NCBI RefSeq assembly: GCF_945859705.1
Contig: NC_079137.1
Span: 55,646,552-55,710,551, forward strand
DNA length: 64,000 bases
DNA from: Episyrphus balteatus
Lineage: Eukaryota > Arthropoda > Insecta > Diptera > Syrphidae
Reading direction: 5' to 3'
The notes below the pieces were generated by a model that made no database searches, was not told the origin of the DNA, and saw nothing but the letters and a program-made list of their open reading frames with translations. This document shows positions 12,641 to 24,723 of this stretch, in pieces. The position numbers and the translations under genes were made by a program. Each line of letters starts with the position of its first letter. The stretch's first letter is position 1.

Positions 12641-13939
12641 TTTTTTTTATAAAAAATCAAAAAAACTTGTGAGTGTTTGTTTATAATTTTGTAAGAAAAA
12701 AAATATTTTTATAACAAAAAACAAAACAAAAATATAACGATTCTTGACGGTGAAGTGCAAAAGAGTGCCTAAGGAATATATTTATAAAAATTAAAAATAA
12801 TTATTAAAAAAAAAAAATAAAAAATTCCTTTAGTCTAGTCACATAATATTTTCAGACTAGTTTTTGTTTTTTTTTTTTCTCAGAATAAGAATTATATAAA
12901 AATGTATAATGTAAAATGTATGTATGTATTTTTTTTTTTAATTTCTTAAAATACAACGAATCAAAAGAAAAAAAATGTTTAAAATAAAAAAACATTTTTT
13001 TTTGTTATCAAAGAATAATTATTATCAAATCGAAATTTATAAGACTTCACCACCAAAATAAATTCACGAATCATATCGATTAAATGTTTTTTTTTTTTAA
13101 ATCAAACATAATAATTCTAGAAAAATGTAATGTAAATGTATTTTTTTATTGTTTTACATTAAAATTTGAAACTATTTTTTTTTTTTTTAAGTGTTGATCT
13201 TTGAAATTATGAAAAAAAAAATGTCTTGTTTAATAGTGTTCAATGCCTCATTATAATTTGGTATTATTTTAAACTAAATATTATTTAATAGTCTTATGGC
13301 CACTTTCACTTTTACATCCTAAAATGACGTTTGATCCATACAAAAAAAAAGTCATTTAAAAGTTTATTTAATGTTTATGATATCGGCCATTAAACTTCAT
13401 TGAAATTGTTTCTCAGTTTTATCATAAACTATTTATCTAAAGCAGAAGCCACATTTTAATTAAATAGTTAAGATGTTTAAATGTCACATTGGGCGCCACT
13501 TTTTACAAAATTTTGATTCGAATGTATCCATAAAAAGTGAGATTCATAAATCCCTTGATCATAAAACTTGAAATGTAAAAAAAACACACACAAATCCTAT
13601 AAAATCACTGAGCTCAAGGAACTTAAGCTTATACCGGTTAGGGTTGCTAACTCTTGCACGGATATTTTTAAATTTGACATTATAGCAACAAACCAAATAT
13701 TGCGTGGTTTCATAATATTATTATTCATCTTCTTTTTTTTCATTTTGACTATTGCATACTAGATGTCAAAGTTATATATATTTCTCAGGGAACCTTTTTT
13801 TAAGAATCAACTTCTAAACGATGTTGTTTTATATTACTTGAATATACTGTTTGTATTAAGCTAATTTACTCAAAGGCTTTCATATTTGGATTTGGCTCAT
13901 GTAACTAACGCATTAATTAGTTCTCCCGTACCTCAATTG

Positions 13940-14147
13940 GGGGTTTTTCTTTTTTAGTTCAGAAGAAAGCTCTGAACAGAGTCTGAACATAATTTCAGAC
14001 TCTGTTTGAAGTAATTTATTATTAAAACTTACCAACTGCACCGGAGCCGACAGCTTCAGCAGCCATTTAAGTTTTGATTGTGCATATATTTTTTGTTTTT
14101 GACGTAAGGCGTTCAGGTTTTACTCTGAACTAAAAAAGAAAAACCCC
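13940..14147 (-). mobile_element. Small TIR element containing an exon-like segment
   Basis: Perfect 24-bp terminal inverted repeats (GGGGTTTTTCTTTTTTAGTT then CAGA) bound about 208 bp. On the minus strand the interior holds an ATG at 14066 followed by 34 coding-like, GC-richer bases (reading MAAEAVGSGAV) ending at a consensus splice donor GTAAGT at 14032-14027. This looks like the first coding exon of a host gene, either captured by the element or genuinely used. The gene of origin is not recognised. A 28-bp hairpin lies at 13978-14005. Confidence 0.5.
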
Positions 14148-14361
14148 GGCAAAATTATCAGTTATGACGGATTTATAAGTACAAAATGACATTCATTTTA
14201 TCAATTTTTTGTGGTATAAATGCTCTGATATTATTTTTTTTTTTAAATAGGATGATAAACCGTCATTATAATGTCAACAACATTTGACAGATGATTGACA
14301 AATTTAATGGCAACTTGTCACAATCATAAATCCAACAGACAAGTATTCAAATCTTGACAGT

Positions 14362-14545
14362 GTTCACATTGTCCTCACTTCGACGATTCATTTTGACATT
14401 TCTGTGTTGCTTTCTCACTTGCACTTGATGGTTAGAAAGAGATAGCCAATTTGGACTGACATAGCTATCAAAATGAGTCGGAGGAGTGAGACCAATGTGA
14501 ACTGGGTCACGTCATCGCCGACTCGTTTTGACAGCTATGTGAGTC
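14362..14545. repeat. Inverted repeats, GTTCACATTG / AATGTGAAC family
   Basis: The segment 14362-14410 (starting GTTCACATTG, with TTCATTTTGACA) is complementary with mismatches to 14461-14502. Related sequence returns in direct orientation at 14504-14545. The blocks look like the remains of a terminal-inverted-repeat element. No target duplication or coding content is identifiable. Confidence 0.5.
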
Positions 14546-16796
14546 CGAAGATTTTAAATGAGTTTTAAATTTTCTGCCTCTTTTTGACATCTCCTTCTCA
14601 CCACGAAGTGCAAGTGAAAAAGCAACACATAAACGTCAAAATGACAAATTGGAATTTTTAGCTAGACGTCAGATATTTCTTCGAAAAACTTAAATTCTAC
14701 TTCGAAGAGGCTCGAAGAGGAGAATCTTGTTATTTCTCGTGTTAAGCAGCTGAAGTGAAAAAAAATGTTCCATATAAAAATAGAACGAAAAATTTCGTTC
14801 CTACTAAGTTTTTTTGTAGAGTTTAGTAGAGTTTTCAATCATTTGTCACTTACCTTTTATTGTCGGACATTTTTCTTGACCAAACTACATTCATGTAAAC
14901 TTGGAAAGTGTTAAAGAAAAGATTTTAATAAATATTTAACTTTTTAATTTACTTTTCTTCTGATTGATATAAGGCGTGTTTAATTGATGGAAACCATAAT
15001 CTAGTACAATCGGCCATACTTGTTCTTTTTTAAGTGCTTTTTCATTAAAATGTCATATTTCATTTCATTTGTCTTAGACGAATACAAAAATTTGAACTCT
15101 TTAGTTCTTTTATTTAGATATTAAAACAAAAGAACGCCACGTACAGACAGATTAGATGGTTTTTCGTGACAGCTGACCAATGAAAGCCCTCAAAAAATTC
15201 TAAACCTTCGTTCAGACGTTTTGATTTTGACAGGTGCTGAAAATCAATGTATGTTTCACTACTTTGAATTCTATGTGAAAAACTCTTCACGATATTGGAA
15301 ATGTTTTCAATATCACCCAATTAATATTGCAACTTACTCAACTTCAAAATATTCCCTAATATATTTGTCTTTATTTTGAGGCATTGCAAACTTCTTTAAC
15401 TTATTTTCAAAAAAAAAAATAAAAAACTTAAAACATTTTAAAATAAAATCAATTATTATAGTTCGTGTGTAAATCTGCCATAATTAACATTAGAAATGAT
15501 TCAAAGTAAAAAAAAAAATTAAAAATGATAAATAAATTGCAATCAAAACTAATTAAAAATACATAATTTATGCTAAGACTAAGATGTAATCTGTACTTTT
15601 TATTATTTTTGTTTCTTATTTTGACAAATCTTCGCATCATCAAATATCACTATTTAATTTAATTTGTTTTTTTTTTTTATATATATATATTTTAAGCTTA
15701 GACATTTTGCAAATTAGATAAATGCAAATTATTTATAAATTATAACCATAGTTCACTATGTTATCTAGATTATATAAATAAATAAGTTTCTTATGTGTTG
15801 TTGATTAATAATTAAATGAAAGAAAAAGAAAATATGTTTAAACTACAAAATGTCTGTATTGTTGTTAAACATTATTTAATAGTTAAAGAAAGAAAAAAAA
15901 AAAAAAACCTAAATATAATTTAAATGTTTATTTAATTTAAATAAGTAAAAAATATAAATTTAAATTAAAATACAACATAATTTCCTATATATATAAATAA
16001 TAATCCTATATTTGTGAGTTATAAAAAATAAACTAATTAAATGAGAAAAAATGTAAAGGCGTTTAAAAACAAAAAATAAGATTTCTTACTTTTTATTTGT
16101 TTGAGCAAAGTAAAAAATTTATATTATGAATTATGATTTTTTAGTAGTTATTTTATTAATTTTTTTTATTATGTTTAAATTTAATATATATAATATTTAG
16201 TCAATTATCAATTATTATGATATATAATTCTTATATATTTTTGTAATTATTTTTAAATAATATAATTGTGATACAGAGATTTAATAGTTTATTTTGAGAA
16301 TTGAGGAAAAAAACTAAGAGAGAAATAGTTTATAATTTAAAAATAAATACGCGGTGAAAATATAAATAATACAAAAAAATATATATAATAATAAGAAATT
16401 TTTAAATTAAAACAAACAAAAATGAGTAAGAATAAAAACAAAAACATAATATAAAGAGAAATAATAATAATTTAATTATATTAGTTTATTTTATGTGTTT
16501 TTCTTTTTTTTTTAATTTGTTTTGCTTATACAGTTAATGAAAATGATCAAATGAAAAAAAAAATGAACGTGAGAAAGAACCACAAATGCCTTTTACTACG
16601 TAATAAAAATTATTTAATTTAAAAAAAAAAAACAAAATTAGTGTTTTATTTTTATTTTCTATGTACAATACCTTATTGTTAGAGGTTGAAATATTGAAAG
16701 GCGTTGAAATAAAATAAGCAGGCAGAACTCTAGGTATAGTAGTCCTGGCTTTCATCGAAACGGAAAGAGATAGCAGGAATCGAAAGAGCGTCTCTT

Positions 16797-16920
16797 TTTA
16801 AAAAGTGACGCACGTTAGATTGCAAAAGTGACGCGCGTTAGTTTTCAAAAATCGACGCGCATCACTGTTGAACTGACAGCGTCACTTTTTTTAAACTGAC
16901 GCACGTCAATTTTTAAATTA
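16797..16920. repeat. Short GC-rich repeat cluster (GACGCACGTTAG)
   Basis: Three imperfect direct repeats of about 23 bp (AAAAGTGACGCACGTTAG-like) are followed by related units in inverse orientation (CAGCGTCACTTTTTT, GACGCACGTCAATTTTT). The CpG-containing cores stand out from AT-rich surroundings. The arrangement recalls the arms of Foldback-type elements, but the GGGTTGGG/CGCTCCC termini are absent. Confidence 0.5.
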
Positions 16921-17035
16921 CACAGCCTCAGAAATACCCCTAATAGGTACATATGTGGTACATACTGACCTGAAATAAATGTGCTAAAAAAAATCTTTGC
17001 CTTTTAAATTGTTTTCATAAACAATATTTCTCTAC

Positions 17036-19482
17036 TAATGGAGTAACTAAAGCTCAAAAAATGGCAATTTAGGGGAAACCGAGCGAACAGCTCTGATTTT
17101 GATGATCTTTTTTTTCAAACTTTGGTAATTAAAAATACTTTAACTCTCTCCTTTAAATTATATGGGAGTGAGGGACAATCTTTCATTGTTTAAGCCTAGT
17201 ACGCAGCTGAAGCGAAACGAAACATTTTCAAGTCTCCAAAGTCGACCACGAAAATGCTAACGAAAAAATTGGAGAGTTTTCGCTCATTTGTCACTTACTT
17301 TTTACTGTGCATTTTTCTTGACTCCAAGAGCAGTGCTGACGGTTTTTTCACTTTTAATTCACTAAAGCTATAAATGTGATTTTCTCACAAACTGACTTCA
17401 AACACAAACAAAAATATTTGATAACAATGGCAACACCTATTTAAATATACATTATTAAAAAGCTAGTAGACCAGGGTCGATAATTTTTGAAACCAAAAAA
17501 AATCATAGTAGAATGAAACCCATTGGAAAATTAGGTGAATATGATGAAAATTAAAGGAAAAATAAATTACGGGCGAGTCGAGTTCGGGAAGTGGGTGGGT
17601 TGAGTTTTTAATGGTAAAGAATGGTATATCTCGATTTCCGGCAAAACTACAAGTCCTATAGAAAAAAGTTGTATGAGAAAGTTGTAGGTAATAAAAAGAT
17701 CTACAACTTTTGTATCAACAATTTTTTCACATAACCTCAAAATTTATGTGAAAAATTCAAAAAACCGAGTTTTTGGTTTTTTATTTTTATCTTTTTCAAA
17801 AACAAAAATTTTTCTACGAAATTTGGTGAAAACTTACCTTATTATGTTCCAAATACACTGTAATTTATTTGATTTAAAATATTAATTTGTTCACCTTATT
17901 TTGACTTAATACAAAAAAAAACACCCTAATTTTCAATCGAAAATTCACGTGTCAAAATATCAGCTTTTTTCAAAAGGTCATACAACTTATTTCTATAGAA
18001 CTTGTAGTTTTGCCGGAAATCGAGATATACCATTTTTTACCATTAAAAACTCAACCCACCCACTTCCCGAACTCGGCTCGCCCGTAATTTATTTTTCCTT
18101 TAATTTTCATCATATTCACCTCCTTTTCCAATGGGTTTCATCCTACTTTGATTTTTTTGTACTTTTTAATGTTTTTGAAGGCATCGGCACTGGTCTATAG
18201 AAGATTTTTCATGTTTGTAAAATTAAAATTGAGTAAATTGATTAAAAGGTTTTTGAAAAAATGGTAATTAAACTCAGATTTTAAAAAAATATCGTTTTTA
18301 AAACTTTTTCGTAATATGTATAAAATGCATTTATATTATGATTTTGATTTAAAATTATAAAAGGAAATGTATTACAGTTTATGAAAAAATTAAAAAGTAT
18401 TACATTTTCGAAGAACTTTTTTTAGTAGAAGTTTTGAAAAACAAATTTAACTTATTTTTTTTTTTAAGTTCAACATTTAAATATAAAGTTATTTTTTTCT
18501 TCATTTAATAGCAATTATTGTTGAAAGTTAAATAGCAAAAGTTTAAAGTTCTAATTTGCCAGAGTCATTGAGAAAATCAATTACATATTTCAATTCAAAA
18601 ATTCAATTTTTAGCCGTGTTTTATTGGTACTCAGTATTTTACTGAGTAAACTTTTTATGCTGTAAACAACAACAATTGATTACTTTTATTCATTTATTAA
18701 TGATCTTTATTGTTGAAGGATCAAAAATGTATAAGTTTAGAAAAAAAATTTCTCTTTAAACCAACAAATATCAATCTTTTGTTGGTGTTTCCCGTGTACA
18801 ATTTTACTGAGCTTAGTACCAATAAAAAGCGGCTTTTATCAAAAAAAATCCAATTAAACTGAAGTAATTTTTAATTTTTTTTTTTTTTTTTCAAAACTTT
18901 AATATACATATATTACCTTTTCCTCTCCGGGATTCAACTGATAATATTTATAGCCAAAATTTTTTTTAAATAAATTCATATTTTACTACGAAAAAGTTTG
19001 AAAAAAAATCATTGTAAATTTTTTGATAACGTTTTTTTTCCAAAATTCTGAGTTGAGGACCATTCTTTCAAAAACTCTTTATTAAATTTAGTGGATTTAA
19101 ATTTTACAGATAGAAAAGAGATTCTGGCTTTTTAAAAACTTGTATGTAAATATTGTAGGTGTTGTTCAAAATATTTTTTTTTTGTATTTGAAGTCAGTTT
19201 GTGAAAATTGCATTTATCGCTTAAACGATGAAAGATTGTCCCATATGTTGTTTCCCTTAAATTACTTAGAGAATATTTTGGTATCATTTATTTAATAAAA
19301 ATTTAAGCAAATTGTTCAAAAAAAAATTAATTTTAATTTAAAAAAACAATACAACAACATCGGCAATTTTTAACCTATAGACTTTAAAGTATTTTTAATA
19401 ACCGAAGTTTGAATAAAAATATCATCAAAATCAGAGCTGTTCGGTCATGTTCCCTTATAATTTGCTTTAGTTACTCCACTGT
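17036..19482. mobile_element. Long-TIR element A, copy 2
   Basis: The left end (AATGGAGTAACTAAAGC) and right end (complement CAGTGGAGTAACTAAAGC) match the ends of the element at 7894-9955, and the arms share the same internal blocks with it. This copy is interrupted by a different palindromic element at 17469-18195. Around 18950-19040 it retains an uninterrupted version of the site that is occupied by a Foldback element in copy 1. No transposase frame was found. Confidence 0.7.
17469..18195. mobile_element. Palindromic element with TA target duplication, nested
   Basis: Inverted arms of roughly 200 bp start GACCAG and end CTGGTC, with TA at both outer borders (17467-17468, 18196-18197). The arms include the matching blocks CGATTTCCGGCAAAACTACA and AACTCAACCCACCCACTTCC in opposite orientation. 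The TA duplication suggests a Tc1/mariner-type target preference, which is inference. The ORF at 17949-18200 is a by-product of one arm. Confidence 0.65.
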
Positions 19483-19939
19483 ACGTAAGTTTTCAAAAAT
19501 AAAAAATATTCTTTATAATAAAATATAAGTTGAAATAAATTTGATAAGATAATAATTAAAAATATTATCTAGACTATTTTGCGACACGTTTTTATCAATG
19601 AGCTTAATATATGCGTACATATTAGTAAGTAAGATTACCTATGAATGAAATCACATGCATGCAGACTAAATATTTGTTTGTGTGAAGATGTTCAAAGTTT
19701 AAACTTTTACTAATTTTATTTTTATAATTTTACCAATTTACCAATCAAATAGCAACGCATTATTTTTATTTTGGAGAACATTAATATCATTCTCCAAAAT
19801 CAGCAATAACAAATTTTTAAGTGATTTAAACTAGATTGATTGGATGAGCATTCATATAAATACGAATGTTTATCTACTAATTTTTTAAAGATTATACATA
19901 TTTTTTATTTCGAAAAGCAAAAATATTTCTTAAGGTACT

Positions 19940-19947
19940 TATAAATA
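19940..19947 (+). promoter_or_regulatory. TATA box of first cysteine-rich peptide gene
   Basis: TATAAATA lies 81 bp before the start codon at 20021, which leaves room for a short 5' leader. The paralogous gene downstream has a TATA-like motif at a similar distance. Confidence 0.5.
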
Positions 19948-20020
19948 GCTGTAACGATACTCAGAGTTTAATACAGTTTGACTAGAACTTTTGGTAGTAC
20001 TTATATGTTAATTAGAAATA

Positions 20021-20572
20021 ATGAAAAATCAAACTCTTTTTATTGTTGGTTTCTTGGGTAAGTAAAAACCATAAAAAAAATCATCTATCTCTCAGAATTA
20101 CGGATGTCCAAACTGAAAATCTATTTATTTTGATATTCCAAGTACGTTTAAGAAAAAGTTAATAAACCTAGTTTTCTTTTGCGTGAATAAATCCAAAAAA
20201 ATAGTTTGCTCATTCTTTGTTTTGTGAGGAGTTAAATAATTTATTATAACTTTTAGTTAAATATCATAAAATGTTTTATATTTTTTTTTTTAATTCAAGT
20301 TATTCTGAGTTGTTTTGGAGCTCAGGCAGCAATAGGCTATGATTATTGCGGCAAACCATGTAATGATCCACCTGGTATGATTTGCGCATATAATCAAGTC
20401 TGTTACGAAATTTTCATAAATAAATGTGAAATGAAGAAGAAAAATTGTGATTTTGACAATCGTAAGTAACATAATCTATAAATAGATTTCGAATAGCATT
20501 TTAACTTTTATTTAATTTATAGGTTTCAATGAACAGCCCATGTCAACCTGTTTACTTGGTAGAAAATGTTAA
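20021..20572 (+). CDS. Small secreted cysteine-rich protein, copy 1
   Basis: Three exons, 20021-20057, 20300-20461 and 20523-20572, encode about 82 residues. The N-terminus is a signal peptide (MKNQTLFIVGFLG, then VILSCFGAQA with a likely cleavage after it). The mature part carries eight cysteines (YCGKPC, ICAYNQVCY, NKCEMKKKNC, then STCLLGRKC). The spacing C-x13-C-x6-C and the CEMKKKNC block are reminiscent of the end of a Kazal-type protease-inhibitor domain, but the fit is partial and the function is not established. An in-tandem paralog at 23186-23769 has the same intron positions and phases. A TATA box is at 19940 and AATAAA at about 20649. Such genes in insects are often secreted peptides of gut, accessory gland or immune tissue; which applies here is unknown. 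Confidence 0.8.
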
Positions 20573-23185
20573 ATTCAGTTGAATTTTTGATTTTGTTGCA
20601 TGAACAGTTTACACTTGTAATTTCGTAGTCGCATTGTAAATAAATGAGAATAAAATATAATGATAAAATCAACAAAAAAGATCTCTAATATGAAAGTGTA
20701 TTTAATTCTGAGGTTATTTTAGTTATTAGATTATTACTTAATTAATGTTAACAATAAACAATATTAATCCCGAATTGAATGCTCATGATAAGGGGAAATT
20801 TTTCGAACATGAATTTTTTTTCGGGTGAAACTCAAAATAAGGGAAAAGAAAAAGGGGATTTTTTCGGGTAAAATGAAGTTCCGATAAGGCTGAATGTTAA
20901 AATTGATATCGAAGCACTTTTTGATTTATCAACAATATATCGAGCCTTTTCCGCTTTATTATCGTAAGCGACATGGCGCATCACTCATATCTGATATCCA
21001 AAAATTTGTTCGAGACTTTGGTCCTCAAATGTTTGCCTCTGCCTCCGAATGTAAGAAAAAACAAATAACTTAACAACCAGACCTCCAAAAAACTTTAAGT
21101 TTTCAGTTATGAATAGAGCTTAAAGGGGTCTTTCTTTTGATGTCTCACTGGATGACTTTGAAAGAAATATTTTAAAATGCTTTTTCGGCAAGGGGTACCC
21201 CTTGCTTTTTTTTTTGAAAATCTGACAAAAAAAATAAATTTGTCATTTTTTCAACTACCTAAATGCATAGAACTGTTAACTGTAAACTCATTTTTATCTG
21301 TAAACCAAAACTTGTTTCAAGACTTTTTTCCCAGATGTTTTACCTCCGAATGTAAGAAAAAAAAAATATATTTCGATGCAAATAACTTAGCAACCAGACC
21401 TCCAAGACACTTTTGGTTTTCAGTTATGAATAGAACTTAAAAAAAATAGTTTTGTCCCGTGTGGCCCGGTAGCATTTTTTCTTAATTTTATCAACAAATG
21501 CTCAAGAGAGCAAAAAAGTAAAACTCTTTCGTATCATATGAAAAATACGCTAGCGGAAAAAAAATCTATCTATTGATATAAATGTTTAAATTTATGACAT
21601 TTTTAATACATAAAGAAAGTGAAAAAAAAACATTTTTTGTTTATTAAAGATTATGATAATTTAAAGTAAAAATCGTTATCCTTAATAAAAAAAAAAACCC
21701 TCGTTAGATTGAATCGAAATTTGTAGGGTTTTTGAGGTGGGCATATTTAACTATATAAAACACAATCAACATTACTGGTTTTGTCGATATTTCCAACTTA
21801 GCGCCTGATTATCCCAAAAGCAAAACCCATTTTAATTGAATTTTTAAATTAAATAATGCAAAAAAAAAATAAAAAATTAAATGTTTTCCAAAAACCAATA
21901 AGTAGGTATTTGATATTTGTGGAAAATTTATTCAAAATTTCAAAACATTCCTTGATTTTCCTGTGCATTCAGTGGTTCCCGAGATATTGATGGTTAAAGA
22001 CAAAAAAGATTCTTTTCCGTTCAAAGATCGATATCTCGGCGTCGAAGTTTTCATATCGAACTTTATAAAAAAGAAATGAAAGCTGAATAAACAATTTATA
22101 CGATTCATAGAGTGGTTAAGTTGGAACAAAAATTTCAAAGTTTAAACCAAAAAAATCCGAACAAAAATGGAAAAAAAATCGGTATTCAATAGGATTGATT
22201 GAATACCTATGTACGTGCTACGTAGGTTAAAATTTTCATCATAAGATCTCAAAACAAAGAAGTTCGAGCTTTAAAGTCCTCTTTTTAAAATTCCATAACG
22301 ATCATTTTTGAAGGAAATACAGTCACTTGAAAAAATATTTTTGAATTTTTTGTATTCTTTAATTTTTTTCAGCTAGTTTCGTTTATACTCGTTAGTTTTC
22401 TAGTACAAGTATTAATTTATTACTTATTTTTCATATCACCCATTATTTCTCCCTTTCGGGGGTCTATTGCTGTCGATAAACCGAGCAGTATTTTTGAAGC
22501 AAAAAATTATTTTATATTAAATAAATTGGATTTTGGGTTCTACCTCAATACAAAATCAATAAAACAAAGAATACAGAAGAGTTACAATCCGCTGTACACG
22601 TCATAATGTGAATCATTCTTAGCTTGTTATTATTTATAAAATTGTTTTCGATTCATTTTTAAATAGTGAAAGAACACCAATATTTTACCAAGGGTCACTG
22701 ATGTGTTTTATGAAAACAAGTTATATTTTAAGAATTAGGCTTAGGCCTTCGTTTGTTAAAGTTAGACTTGAGTCTTAATTTTCAAGCCTCTATAGAGAAA
22801 TTCAAAAGTTTTATGAGGCTCATAAAGTTGAATAAGTTAAGTTAAACACTTTTAACACCTTCTTTTCAATTTGTTATATTTACATTAATTTAAATAAAAT
22901 TTTAAAAACAATCAAGAAAGTGGGACTTGGTCTTGAACCTTTGTCATGTTTGTATCTGATGGTTTGTTGCTCTTATGTGGGCTTAATTACAAAGAATTGA
23001 GTGAATCCCCATACAGAAAATATCCCCTGAAAAGTAACCTACCGCTTGATGTGTAGTTTTTATCATTTACAGAATGAATATTTTTTTTTTCCTCGACAGT
23101 AACAAAATATTGTATAAGAAGGCAAGACACTATTGAATTTTTAATTAGTTACTTCTGCAGAGCTATCGGAAAGACTTAAAAAAAT
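20573..23185. other. Intergenic region between the paired peptide genes
   Basis: Contains a divergent copy of the GGTTAACCCCTTGCCG repeat (about 20960-21450) and otherwise AT-rich sequence. No host exon, RNA gene or clear transposon ends were recognised. Confidence 0.5.
23113..23118 (+). promoter_or_regulatory. TATA-like motif of second cysteine-rich peptide gene
   Basis: TATAAG lies 73 bp before the start codon at 23186. The position corresponds to that of the TATA box of the paralog upstream. Confidence 0.45.
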
Positions 23186-23769
23186 ATGAAATACCAATCT
23201 TTTGCTATTGTTGCATTCTTAGGTGAGTCATCTTATTAAACCTTTTTTTCAATATATAAGACGAGGATGATATTAAAAATATATTTATTTTTTTATTTTT
23301 TTTTTTATTTAAAGTCATTTTGAGTTGTTTTGGAGCTCAAAGTGCTATTGGAGGATATGATTATTGTGGTAAACCTTGCACAGAGCGTAGTGGTATCGTA
23401 TGTGCTTATAATCAGAATTGTTTTACATTTTTCACCAATGTTTGTGAAATGAGGAAGAGAAATTGTGACCACGGAGATCGTAAGTTTTTATAATTATTGT
23501 ATATTTTATTGGAATATGGTTTTGGATTCAAATTTAATATAGATTAGGATTTGAACAAAAATTTAATTTAAGATTTTTGCTTCTATAAAGCTTTATAGAA
23601 GCTACAAAAGCATTTATAGAAACAAAATTGCCTGTCGGATGTAATGATGCATCCTGTTAGAGATTTTTTCAATTATTTTGACTTGATTTTTTTTTGTTTT
23701 ATTATTTTAGGTTTCAATTCAGCACAAATGGCTAGTTGCTTGCTTGGAGTTAAGTGCCGTGGAATATGA
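23186..23769 (+). CDS. Small secreted cysteine-rich protein, copy 2
   Basis: Exons 23186-23222, 23315-23479 and 23711-23769 encode about 86 residues. Exon 1 is the same length as in the paralog at 20021 (37 bp, phase 1) and exon 2 differs by one codon. The signal peptide is MKYQSFAIVAFLG then VILSCFGAQS. The mature chain keeps all eight cysteines (YCGKPC, VCAYNQNCF, NVCEMRKRNC, ASCLLGVKC) and adds a short RGI tail. Between the copies the signal peptide region SCFGAQ, the YDYCGKPC block and the RFN...CLLG block are best conserved, while the loop after KPC differs (NDPPGM versus TERSGI). AATAAA lies at about 23842. Kazal-like affinity is tentative, as for copy 1. Confidence 0.8.
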
Positions 23770-24723
23770 GTAAAACTATGTGTATTTGTAAATTATTTTG
23801 AACACTGGAAAAAAAACGTATCATCATAATTTATGTTAAAAAATAAATAAATGATTTCAGTGTATATGCGACTCTTTTTTTTAAATAATGTATCAGGTCC
23901 GTCTTCGGTTCATTTGATTCTAATTTGTTCGTTTATTTCTATAAAACAGTTCCTTAATCCTTAACATCAAAAGAAAGGTCTTTTTTAGCTCTATTCATAT
24001 AAATCGAAATAAATTTGTTTGTTCTTGCATTCTGAAGCAGATATCTCCGAACCAAAGGTTCGAAACAAGTTTTGGTTTATAGACATGAGTTCGAAGCGAA
24101 CAAGCCTATGCAATAAGATTTAAATACTATACATATTTTTTATTTGGATTTTCGAGAAAAAATCAAGGTTAACCCCTTGCCGAAAAAAATACATTTTAAA
24201 AAAATTTACTCCAAATCCATCGAGATAGATATCAAAAGAAAGAGCTCTTTGAGCTTTATTCATAACTGCAAACCAAAAGTTTCTTGGAGGTGTGTTTCCT
24301 GAGATATTTCCAACCAAACTCTTTTTTTCTTACATGGCCGATATCTTTTGACCAAACTCTCGAAATTGGTTTTGAACTAAAAACATCAGTTCATAATCAA
24401 CAGGCCCATGCATTTAGATAAAAAAAAAAACTACAAATTCTAGATCTAGACTATAAAATAAGCTATCTCCGATTATTTTTACAAACTTTTTAATTTTTCT
24501 GTGTTTTAAACTTCAAGTTTTTTTTTTTAATTTTATACATATGTATAATGTTAATACTTAAATAATTTAAGCTACGTAGAAACCCTTCACCATTTTCGAA
24601 AAATATATGGGTGTGAATTATCCCTCGAAGCCAGGTAAATATTGTCTCTTAGTCCTTCATCAATAAAATTATAAGTTGGATAAATTTTTTTTGTTCACAT
24701 AGATTTAAAATAAATTTAAAAAT
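23770..24723. other. Intergenic region with GGTTAACC repeat copy
   Basis: Holds a well-preserved copy of the dispersed repeat (about 23985-24440), including TCAAGGTTAACCCCTTGCCG at 24163-24182 in uninterrupted form. This serves as an empty-site reference for the insertion at 57677-57924. The ORF at 24120-24317 on the minus strand belongs to the repeat. Nothing else was recognised. Confidence 0.55.

Larger units (their letters stand above)
12641..20020. other. Intergenic region after Gyc76C
   Basis: Begins with the AT-rich probable 3' UTR of Gyc76C. It then contains a small TIR element with exon-like content (13940-14147), inverted repeats at 14362-14545, a very AT-rich stretch (about 15400-16530) without recognisable features, a GC-rich short repeat cluster (16797-16920), and element A copy 2 (about 17036-19482). 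No convincing host gene was found. Short ORFs at 13568-13762, 15114-15320 and 16534-16755 have no coding character. Confidence 0.65.

Noticed and set aside
17949..18200. 83-residue ORF on the plus strand
   Set aside because: It lies in the right arm of a palindromic element whose left arm has the complementary sequence, so it is not an independent gene.
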